Assembly: GCA_934095965.1 (NCBI GenBank)
Contig: CAKOKR010000020.1
Span: 1 to 26,085 of the forward strand
Direction: 5' to 3'
DNA length: 26,085 nucleotides
Source: an uncultured Bacilli bacterium
Lineage (GTDB): Bacteria; Bacillota_I; Bacilli_A; RF39; UBA660
Positions 14,308 to 20,527 of the stretch are shown here, piece after piece (positions within the stretch are counted from its first letter, which is position 1; every line of letters starts with the position of its first letter). The notes below the pieces were generated by a model that saw only the letters and a program-made list of their open reading frames with translations, did no database searches and had not been told where the DNA came from. The translations under genes were made by a program, and so were the position numbers.

Positions 14308-16289
14308 TACTTACCTCGTTTTAATACAGGTACATTTAGTTCATTCATAAGATTATTATAGTAATCTTCAATGTCTGGTGAATAATGTAAATCAAATTTA
14401 AATGAATGAACATTACCATTAGAATCAATAAATTTTAATGTAGATGGAAGTTTATTATTCTTTACTCTAGATTGAGAAAGACCACGTAAAAATTCAAAAA
14501 AATAATGGCTATGTATTAATTTTGAATTTTCATAATCAGTAAATATATAATTTCTAGCGTTTAAATAATAACTACAGTATATTTGTTCAACAGAAGATGG
14601 AATATAAATATTTAAAACTTGATTGGCATCAAAAAAAATTGTTTTTAAACCCTGATTTAAATGTAAACGATCAACGACAAGAGGATAATAACCAAAACTA
14701 GCAGTCTCTAAAGTATCTGAAAAATATATCTCCTTTGCCCATTTCATTGAATAAGCATTATGTACATATCTATCTTTATCAATCATGTCATCATAATTAT
14801 TCATATATTCACAAAATTCTAGGAATGAATGAGGTTCATCATTTCTTAATGTTTTCATTCCATCATAAAATTTGTAAATATTATTATTCTTTAAATAAGT
14901 TTGATAAAAATATAAATATTTACTATATTTATTTCTTTCTAATATTTTATTTACTTGTCTTTGATATGATTGTAAAGAAAATGAACCTGTTGATTTTTTA
15001 AAATATTCAGTATAATATTCTTCTTTAATTGTAGTAACATTATGCATCAAGCGAAGAAAACTAGATAGTGATATTTTATGATTATCAAATTCATAATTAG
15101 ACATAATAAAAGTATCTTCTTTGATATAAGTGTTATCAAATAAATATTTAAGCTTATCAATACTCGTTATATTAAATAAAAAACTTAATGTAAATTTATC
15201 ATATAATAAACCTTGCATGTCATTAGTTACCATACTTTTTAAAAGAATAAGTATTTCCCTTTTGTTAGTAGTATAAACACTAGATAACGAACCATCTTTA
15301 TCTTTTATTATATTATTAAAATCAAATCTTAATCTATTAGCAAAATATTCAAGTTCATCATCAGTATCATTAATAAAGGTTTTATCAACTATTACGTTAT
15401 CTTGATAATATTTTTTTATTAAATCATATTTTAAAGAATAAAGTTTGCTTATTAAATTATTACCCATTTCATTATTATATAAGTCTTTGATTGCTTGAGC
15501 TTTTGTAATAAATTCATCTATTGTGTCAAAATTTATTTCATCTCCATTAATTTTTTTTGATATGTCTTTCAAAGTGTTTTCTTTTAAAATTTGTTCAGTA
15601 ATTAATATTTCTTGATGAAGTACACTGCTTATTGAATCATTAAAATTTCTTTCGTTAGTGTTTTTTATATTGAAAGCATCAAGATATTTTTTTAAAATGA
15701 AACTTTTGTCACGAAGATAATACTCATCACCTTTTATTTCATACAAACTCATCATGTCATAATAGTTTATTATTTCTAAGTCTATAGCATGAATGGTACT
15801 TGATAAAGCTACTATTTTACCCGTAATATTATTAATTTCATTGTTAATAGCACATTTTTTGTTATATGATAAAAATACCTTTCTATTTAATATATTTTCT
15901 AAGACTTTCCATCTAATAAATAAGGCATCTTTATAGTTTGTCATTTCATTTTTGTAGTAAAGAAATTTAGATGCAATTAAAGTTAAACCTTCTTTGGTAC
16001 GGTCTTCACTTTGATTAACGGGATTTATTATATAATCAAGTTTTAAAGAAAGATTGGTTATGATGTTGCTATAAAAAGTTATGTCTTTATCATCAATATT
16101 TAAATTTATACTAGTTATACTTTTTGATTTAGATAAAATACTCATATAGATGTTATAATATTTTTTGTAGTCATCAGAATGGTTTTGATAAAATTTTTTA
16201 TCAGGCATAGAAATAATATCTTGGATACATACAAGATTGGCACTAGATGTTATATTTTTATTTTTAAATAACCAATTAAATAATTTCAT
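14307..16289 (-). CDS. unrecognised large protein, paralogue B1
   Basis: 660 residues from the ATG at 16289, chosen because it gives the same MKLFNWLFKN start as B2; an in-frame ATG at 16301 abuts the ribosome binding site. Residues about 30-200 are helical and share with B2 the elements YKKYYNIYMSIL, YKDALFIRWKVLENIL and KKCAINNEINNI. The C-terminal part (about 540-640) resembles BspA-type leucine-rich repeats: LNQGLKTIFF, VLNIYIPSSVEQIYC. There are no catalytic motifs, signal peptide or membrane span. It has its own promoter with a -35 inside the preceding terminator. The family is not recognised. LRR-like repeats suggest protein binding, as inference. Confidence 0.8.
   Translation of the reverse strand: MKLFNWLFKNKNITSSANLVCIQDIISMPDKKFYQNHSDDYKKYYNIYMSILSKSKSITSINLNIDDKDITFYSNIITNLSLKLDYIINPVNQSEDRTKEGLTLIASKFLYYKNEMTNYKDALFIRWKVLENILNRKVFLSYNKKCAINNEINNITGKIVALSSTIHAIDLEIINYYDMMSLYEIKGDEYYLRDKSFILKKYLDAFNIKNTNERNFNDSISSVLHQEILITEQILKENTLKDISKKINGDEINFDTIDEFITKAQAIKDLYNNEMGNNLISKLYSLKYDLIKKYYQDNVIVDKTFINDTDDELEYFANRLRFDFNNIIKDKDGSLSSVYTTNKREILILLKSMVTNDMQGLLYDKFTLSFLFNITSIDKLKYLFDNTYIKEDTFIMSNYEFDNHKISLSSFLRLMHNVTTIKEEYYTEYFKKSTGSFSLQSYQRQVNKILERNKYSKYLYFYQTYLKNNNIYKFYDGMKTLRNDEPHSFLEFCEYMNNYDDMIDKDRYVHNAYSMKWAKEIYFSDTLETASFGYYPLVVDRLHLNQGLKTIFFDANQVLNIYIPSSVEQIYCSYYLNARNYIFTDYENSKLIHSHYFFEFLRGLSQSRVKNNKLPSTLKFIDSNGNVHSFKFDLHYSPDIEDYYNNLMNELNVPVLKRGK
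16261..16289. repeat. 29-base exact repeat, copy at the start of B1
   Basis: Identical to 14279-14307; see that entry. In both copies it ends exactly at the start codon. Confidence 0.85.
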
Positions 16290-16319
16290 AAAACCATACA
16301 TCCCTGCTTTGTGAGAATT

Positions 16320-16348
16320 ATTTTACCACAAAAGAAAAAGAAAGTAAA
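16320..16348 (-). promoter_or_regulatory. promoter of the B1-B2 operon
   Basis: TTTACT (16348-16343), 17 bases ending GTGG, TAAAAT (16325-16320), with an extended -10 TG. The -35 is part of the terminator arm of the lipoprotein gene. Confidence 0.6.
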
Positions 16349-16372
16349 CAAATGTTACACTTATTTACTTTC
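16340..16372 (-). terminator. terminator of the lipoprotein gene
   Basis: The 33 bases fold as a 15-bp stem (two G-T pairs) with a 3-base loop, followed on the minus strand by TTTTTCTTTT. The TAA stop of the lipoprotein gene (16363-16361) is inside the stem. Confidence 0.85.
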
Positions 16373-16915
16373 ATAATTATAAATTCCGTGAATTTTTTCT
16401 AAATCTGATTGTGATACATCACTTACCTTATAATTGTTATTATCATCTTTCGTCACATTAAAAGTGATGTCATATTCGACTGTGTCAGTTACATTTTTCA
16501 TTTTATCTAATTTATAATCCATAAATAATGAATTACTAAAAGTTCCATTTTCTTTAAATTCATCTTGGTTATTATTTAGATACGTATTTGCATCTTTGCT
16601 AACTTTGTAGTAATCATACACGGTTATTTTAACTTCAACTGTTGCATTATCACCATCATAAGATTCATTTGTTACTTCATATTTCATATCTTGATATTGT
16701 CTTTTTAAAACATCGCGATATTTCTCTTTTTGAGTATCAGTTAAGTCTTCGTTATCAACAACTTTGTTTATATCACTGATAACATTTGAACTTAGACTCT
16801 TATATTGATTTAGATAATCTTCAACAGCACCTTTTGCGGTTTTTTTACTACACGAACAACCTACCATTAATATACAGGATAAAACAATTATTAAACTTCC
16901 GAATATTTTTTTCAT
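16361..16915 (-). CDS. small exported lipoprotein of unknown function
   Basis: A 184-residue protein with a lipoprotein signal: KK, a hydrophobic stretch, and lipobox LMVGC (Cys at residue 20), followed by SCSKK. After processing it would be held on the outer face of the membrane. The mature part looks like a cystatin/NTF2-type alpha+beta fold: a helix AKGAVEDYLNQYKSL, then strands YEVTNESYDGDNATVEVKITVYDYYK and VEYDITFNVTKDDNNNYKVSDV. This order is common in substrate-binding or inhibitor-like lipoproteins (DUF4878/DUF5105-like), so the resemblance is only to a fold class. AAAGG lies upstream at a long spacing. It is a single gene with a strong terminator. The function is unknown. Confidence 0.85.
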   Translation of the reverse strand: MKKIFGSLIIVLSCILMVGCSCSKKTAKGAVEDYLNQYKSLSSNVISDINKVVDNEDLTDTQKEKYRDVLKRQYQDMKYEVTNESYDGDNATVEVKITVYDYYKVSKDANTYLNNNQDEFKENGTFSNSLFMDYKLDKMKNVTDTVEYDITFNVTKDDNNNYKVSDVSQSDLEKIHGIYNYESK

Positions 16916-16960
16916 AAAATCAAAACCTTTCTACTAATAGTATCATCAAAATTTAAAAAT

Positions 16961-17587
16961 TTATACATTATTGTAGCTTAGTTTAATTAAATCATATAAC
17001 TTGTACAAAGTTTCACTTGCTTCATTATCAATAGATTCAAGCATTTCTAGACTTACATCAGTGCTTAAAGGTTCTTTATTAAACCATTCCATATATAGGT
17101 ATTTTAATTTTAAATTATCATTTTTTCGTTTTAAACTATTAATTTCTGTTTTAATAATTAAACGAAGTTTTTTCTCATACCTTAAGGAATCGTTGTATTT
17201 AATTTGGTTTAGAACTTCGTAGTCTAATTTTTTGGTGTTTAAAGTATAAATAATTTCATTAATATTGACCTCATCAATTGGAAGTAACGAACTCCTTAAA
17301 ATACTTTTTCCTGATGCATCAAACTCTATTGCTGTTGCACCATTTTTATCTGCAAAAACTACCACATATAAGGAGTCACCAAGATTAGATTTAGCCTTTC
17401 CTTTGATTGATTCTAAAAATTCTTGGTTTACTTGAATATTATGAGATATAATTTCCTTATATTGTTTCGAGTTCACCAAAATCAAGGGTATTTTTTTAAA
17501 ATATTCCAAGGTATCGGTTTCTTCCCATTCATAAAAGAAAATTACCTCTTCTGAAAAATTCAATATTACATCATAATAATAATTCAT
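16961..17587 (-). CDS. DUF3603-like cytoplasmic protein
   Basis: A 208-residue protein. The N-terminal half resembles the Bacillus DUF3603 family: an FYEW motif near 18-21, then TLEYFKKIPLILVNS, and later YVVVFADKNGATAIEFD and ILRSSLLPIDE, which correspond to the family's FHEW, VPLLKV, VVTDGKGIIAID and SRLIPRQE. The C-terminal third (about 130-190) is helical and Lys-rich. The function of the family is not known. It starts within the stop of the 61-aa membrane protein gene (ATGA overlap), with AAAGGGTGAG upstream, so the two are coupled. The upstream promoter looks sigma-E-like, hinting at sporulation expression. The family call is from memory of the pattern, with moderate confidence. Confidence 0.7.
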   Translation of the reverse strand: MNYYYDVILNFSEEVIFFYEWEETDTLEYFKKIPLILVNSKQYKEIISHNIQVNQEFLESIKGKAKSNLGDSLYVVVFADKNGATAIEFDASGKSILRSSLLPIDEVNINEIIYTLNTKKLDYEVLNQIKYNDSLRYEKKLRLIIKTEINSLKRKNDNLKLKYLYMEWFNKEPLSTDVSLEMLESIDNEASETLYKLYDLIKLSYNNV

Positions 17588-17769
17588 AATTTTTTCTCAC
17601 CCTTTCTAATTAAAAATAAACCAGCTATTATAAAAAGAATAATTCCTTTTCTAATAATAAAGTAAACAAATTTGAAAAATGTATACCCATAAACAAATAA
17701 ATTTAAATAAATTATAATTAAAAATAAACCAATACTTATTAAAATACACCCTAATAAATTTTTTATCAT
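17584..17769 (-). CDS. small two-segment membrane protein
   Basis: A 61-residue protein with hydrophobic segments at about 5-27 and 35-56 and a basic C-terminus (RKGEKKL), so a small hairpin-type membrane protein. It overlaps the DUF3603-like gene by four bases, which supports that it is translated. There is no ribosome binding site: CATATAAT ends five bases before the ATG, as for yunB. The family is unknown. The coupled pair suggests that it recruits or works with the 208-aa protein at the membrane, which is inference. Confidence 0.7.
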   Translation of the reverse strand: MIKNLLGCILISIGLFLIIIYLNLFVYGYTFFKFVYFIIRKGIILFIIAGLFLIRKGEKKL

Positions 17770-17774
17770 GTAAT

Positions 17775-17803
17775 ATTATATGATAAATCTTGTTTAATTA
17801 TTA
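17775..17803 (-). promoter_or_regulatory. sigma-E-like promoter of the 61-aa/DUF3603-like operon
   Basis: TAATAAT (17803-17797; six of seven to KMATATT), 14 bases, CATATAAT (17782-17775; seven of eight to CATACAAT). It interleaves with the plus-strand promoter of the cyclophilin gene. Confidence 0.55.
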
Positions 17804-17818
17804 GAAAGATGTTAAAAT
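17790..17818 (+). promoter_or_regulatory. promoter of the cyclophilin-uppP operon
   Basis: TTGTTT (17790-17795), 17 bases ending TGT, TAAAAT (17813-17818). The transcript would start about 17825, at the ribosome binding site GGTGAT. This rules out the ATG at 17817 as the start codon because it lies in the -10 box. Confidence 0.6.
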
Positions 17819-17834
17819 GTTTATGGTGATAAAT

Positions 17835-18446
17835 TTGAAAAAGGTAATATTTTTAATAATGAGTTTAATACTCTTAACAGGATGTCGAAAAAGTGTTGAA
17901 AATCCAATTGTAACAATGGAAATAACTGATTATGGAACAATTAAAATTGAATTATATCCAAAATATGCTCCAAATACTGTTTCAAACTTTGTAAACTTAG
18001 TTGAAAATGGTTTTTATGATAACAATACATTTCATAGATTAGTACCAGGCTTTGTTCTTCAAGGCGGAGATCCAAATGGAGATGGTACCGGAGGACCTGG
18101 ATACACAATCAAAGGTGAATTTTCTGAAAATAGTTATAATAAAAACACATTAAAACATGACAAAGGTGTTATTTCCATGGCTAGAACTAATATGCCAAAC
18201 TCAGCTGGTTCGCAATTTTTTATTGTACTTGATGATTCAGAATCTGTGCATGCTTCTCTAGATAACAAATATGCTGCTTTTGGAAAAGTTATCGAAGGAA
18301 TGGAAGTTATTGAAGAAATTGAGAAGAATGCAACTGTTGAAGATAATCAAACTGGAAAACTTAAGAAAAACATTACAATAAAAAAAGCGACTGTTAATAC
18401 ATTTGGTGAAGAATATTCAGTTAAAAAAATTCAAGAAAACAATTAA
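17835..18446 (+). CDS. lipoprotein peptidyl-prolyl cis-trans isomerase, cyclophilin type
   Basis: 203 residues from the TTG at 17835, with GGTGAT (17825-17830) four bases upstream. The start gives a clean lipoprotein signal KKVIFLIMSLILLTGC. The cyclophilin domain follows with its core motifs: NTVSNFVNLVENGFYDNN, FHRLVPGFVLQGGDP (catalytic Arg in FHR), GTGGPGYTIKGEF and SMARTNMPNSAGSQFFI. It speeds proline isomerisation in proteins folding outside the membrane. The length is normal. A 32-base gap precedes uppP, so the two may be cotranscribed. Membrane-anchored cyclophilins are known in Gram-positives; the client is unknown. Confidence 0.93.
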   Translation: MKKVIFLIMSLILLTGCRKSVENPIVTMEITDYGTIKIELYPKYAPNTVSNFVNLVENGFYDNNTFHRLVPGFVLQGGDPNGDGTGGPGYTIKGEFSENSYNKNTLKHDKGVISMARTNMPNSAGSQFFIVLDDSESVHASLDNKYAAFGKVIEGMEVIEEIEKNATVEDNQTGKLKKNITIKKATVNTFGEEYSVKKIQENN

Positions 18447-18478
18447 AGAATCATATATATTAGAAAGGAGATAAGATT

Positions 18479-19291
18479 TTGATGAATACAATAATATACA
18501 TAATTCTAGGGTTAATTCAAGGATTAACTGAACCATTACCGATATCAAGTTCTGGACATATTTTCTTGTTCAAAAATTTGTTTAACACCAACATGTTTAA
18601 CAGTTTGAACTTTGAAATTATTTCTAACTTTGGTTCATTCGTTGCTATATTCATAATTTTTTGGAAGGATATTAAGGAATTAGTTTCTTCATTCTTCATC
18701 TATATATTTAATAAAGATAAAAGAAACGAAAACAAGAATAAGTTTAAATACTGTTGGTTAATTGTTATAAGTACTATTCCTGTTGGAATTACTGGGTTAC
18801 TTTTTAAAGATAAACTAGAAAGTTTATATAACCTAAAAGGATTAGCAATTGCATTTCTTATAACAGCACTAGCCTTATTCATTGTTAGAAACATAAAAGG
18901 AAATAAATCTGATTATGACATTACAGTGAAGGATGCTATCATTATAGGTTTATTTCAAATGGTAACAATTATTCCTGGAATAAGTAGAAGTGGCACAGTC
19001 TTAGTTGCATGCTTGTTATGTAATTTAAAAAGAGAAACAGCTTTAAAATATACATTTATTCTCTACTTTCCAGTAAGTGTTGCTACGATGATTTTAGGTG
19101 TTAGTGATTTAATTAACACACCTGAGTTATCAACACTTTTAGTCCCATATTCCTTAGGTATGATTACCGCTGGAGTAGTAACATATATCTCATATAAATG
19201 GTTAAGTAATTATGTTAAGAAAGGTAAATTACATTATTTTTCAATATATTGTCTACTCCTATCGATATTCATATTCTTATATTTTAGATGA
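18479..19291 (+). CDS. uppP: undecaprenyl-diphosphatase UppP (BacA)
   Basis: 270 residues and seven or eight membrane segments. Both active-site motifs are present: GLTEPLPISSSGHI near residues 16-29 and PGISRSGTVL near 165-174. It dephosphorylates undecaprenyl diphosphate to recycle the lipid carrier for peptidoglycan and other wall polymers, and it can confer bacitracin tolerance. AAAGGAG (18464-18470) is eight bases before the TTG at 18479 and eleven before the ATG at 18482; either may be the start. It is the last gene of the operon, ended by a terminator overlapping its stop codon. Confidence 0.94.
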   Translation: MMNTIIYIILGLIQGLTEPLPISSSGHIFLFKNLFNTNMFNSLNFEIISNFGSFVAIFIIFWKDIKELVSSFFIYIFNKDKRNENKNKFKYCWLIVISTIPVGITGLLFKDKLESLYNLKGLAIAFLITALALFIVRNIKGNKSDYDITVKDAIIIGLFQMVTIIPGISRSGTVLVACLLCNLKRETALKYTFILYFPVSVATMILGVSDLINTPELSTLLVPYSLGMITAGVVTYISYKWLSNYVKKGKLHYFSIYCLLLSIFIFLYFR

Positions 19292-19318
19292 GACCATTAT
19301 TCATGGTTCTCTTTTTTT
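19290..19318 (+). terminator. terminator of uppP
   Basis: GAGACCAT (19290-19297) pairs with ATGGTTCTC (19303-19311) with one unpaired base, followed by seven T. It starts on the second base of the uppP stop codon. Confidence 0.85.
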
Positions 19319-19319
19319 A

Positions 19320-19435
19320 TGAATATTGCACTGCCTCACGGCAGTACGCTTTCTGCTTCAAAGGGTAATTATCCCTCCACAGACCAATTTCGGATCCTGC
19401 CGACCCTACTTAATTATTATTTCTCCTTCCAATGA
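19320..19435 (-). ncRNA. candidate structured small RNA, unassigned family
   Basis: This gap of 216 bases between convergent genes holds a segment that stands out: 45 of the 90 bases at 19321-19410 are G or C in a very AT-rich window. A promoter on the minus strand points into it, with a start expected near 19435. Predicted elements on that strand are: hairpin ACTGCC-GTGA-GGCAGT (19345-19330) with a GNRA-type loop; hairpin AGGG...CCCT (19376-19362); and a long-range pairing CGGCAG (19402-19397) with CTGCCG (19344-19339) that competes with the first hairpin. No T-run follows, so the 3' end is uncertain. It does not match SRP RNA, 6S RNA, tmRNA, RNase P RNA or a common riboswitch that I can recall. 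Confidence 0.55.
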
Positions 19436-19440
19436 CGACT

Positions 19441-19468
19441 ATTATACATATATTTTATATAGATGCAA
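19441..19468 (-). promoter_or_regulatory. promoter of the candidate small RNA
   Basis: TTGCAT (19468-19463), 16 bases, perfect TATAAT (19446-19441). It lies in an intergenic region with no open reading frame of credible composition downstream. Confidence 0.65.
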
Positions 19469-19473
19469 GCATT

Positions 19474-19491
19474 TCGACAAACGTCGACAAA
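19474..19491 (-). repeat. tandem TTTGTCGA direct repeat upstream of the small RNA promoter
   Basis: TTTGTCGA occurs at 19491-19484 and 19481-19474 on the minus strand, exactly ten bases apart and five bases before the -35. Direct repeats one helical turn apart are typical of binding sites for OmpR-like or similar regulators. Confidence 0.45.
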
Positions 19492-19507
19492 ACTTTTGCA
19501 AAATTCC

Positions 19508-20437
19508 CTATATATTAGAGCAATATTCCCTTTTCAACTCTAAATTTTTAGTATAAATATTATATATTTTCTTACTAATGTCATTTACCACATAATTATA
19601 ATCACTACTTCCACTCGTGGTTAAAACTGCAATTACATAAGGATTATCACTATCATAAAAACCAATATCATGATAAGTACTTTCATACCAACCATATTTA
19701 TGATTTATTAAAATATTATCAAAACTTAAACTATTCATATTATTATTGTTCATTGAATCTTTAATTGTTTTATAATCTTCATTATCAGAATTAAGTAAAT
19801 TATAAAGTCTTTCAATCGAAATTCTTGCTAAGGTTGCGGTATAGTTTCTAACAAATGGATCATCAACAGTAATATTTAAATTATATTCTTTAAAATAATT
19901 TTTTAAGTTATCAACACCAATATATTCAATAAGCATATAATGAGCAGTATTATCACTATACCTAAGTAAATGGGAAATTAATTCAAGTAAAGTAACTTTA
20001 TCATAATATTTATGTTTTTTCATGCCCACACTACCCTTCATATCAATATCAGGTCTATAAACTAAAGACTCAGTTAAATCAATATTATTTTCAAGAATAT
20101 AAATTACATCAAATACCTTGGAAGCACTTGCAGAATAATAAATCTTTTTTTCATTAAAATTAAGTTCATAATTATTATTTAAATCTTTAAATGAAACAGC
20201 AATACCACGATTTACATATGTGTTTTTAAGTTCATTAAATAACTCATCTATTTTCTCACTTTTATATGGTTCATTTAAACAATTACTAATTTGAAAAGTT
20301 GTTTCTCTATTTACCATTGTACTATTATCAACAAAATTCTCTTCAATATCATTAATGGTAAACTCACCCTTATAATAATACCAAAATAAACCACAAATAA
20401 CACATAAACCTAAAAATATATTTCTCACAGCTTTCAT
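19508..20437 (-). CDS. class A beta-lactamase-like serine hydrolase
   Basis: 309 residues from the ATG at 20437, preceded by AGAGGTTATC; an in-frame ATG at 20467 lacks a site. The N-terminal hydrophobic segment (about 5-22) exports or anchors it. The penicillin-recognising motifs are SASK (104-107), SDN (161-163) and KYG (247-249, in place of KTG). The later GWYESTYHDIGFY matches the class A pattern. The Glu expected about 36 residues after SDN, which deacylates penicillin in true class A enzymes, is not visible. This argues for a cell-wall DD-peptidase or non-lactamase role. It is divergent from the surface protein at 20528, with overlapping promoters. Confidence 0.82.
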   Translation of the reverse strand: MKAVRNIFLGLCVICGLFWYYYKGEFTINDIEENFVDNSTMVNRETTFQISNCLNEPYKSEKIDELFNELKNTYVNRGIAVSFKDLNNNYELNFNEKKIYYSASASKVFDVIYILENNIDLTESLVYRPDIDMKGSVGMKKHKYYDKVTLLELISHLLRYSDNTAHYMLIEYIGVDNLKNYFKEYNLNITVDDPFVRNYTATLARISIERLYNLLNSDNEDYKTIKDSMNNNNMNSLSFDNILINHKYGWYESTYHDIGFYDSDNPYVIAVLTTSGSSDYNYVVNDISKKIYNIYTKNLELKREYCSNI

Positions 20438-20455
20438 ATGATAACCTCTACAATA

Positions 20456-20484
20456 ATTATATAGCAAATTATTTTATTTGAAAA
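20456..20484 (-). promoter_or_regulatory. promoter of the serine hydrolase gene
   Basis: TTTTCA (20484-20479), 17 bases, TATAAT (20461-20456). The -35 is on the same base pairs as the -35 of the opposite gene. Confidence 0.5.
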
Positions 20485-20506
20485 GTCCTAAAATCTATGT
20501 TATCAT
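20478..20506 (+). promoter_or_regulatory. promoter of the surface protein/glycosidase operon
   Basis: TTGAAA (20478-20483), 17 bases, TATCAT (20501-20506). Confidence 0.6.
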
Positions 20507-20527
20507 TATTCATATAAGGTGATGAAG

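Noticed and set aside
10674..16289. Prophage, transposon or toxin-antitoxin module for the A/B genes
   Set aside because: No integrase, transposase, terminal repeats, nuclease motif or small antitoxin-like gene is visible, and the base composition matches the neighbours.
19330..19400. TPP riboswitch, because ACCCTTTGAA occurs on the minus strand
   Set aside because: The CTGAGA element and the second conserved arm are missing and no thiamine gene follows.
19326..19556. Open frame of 76 codons on the plus strand across the GC-rich gap
   Set aside because: Its composition is not protein-like, there is no ribosome binding site, it overlaps the end of the opposite gene, and the region folds well as RNA on the minus strand.
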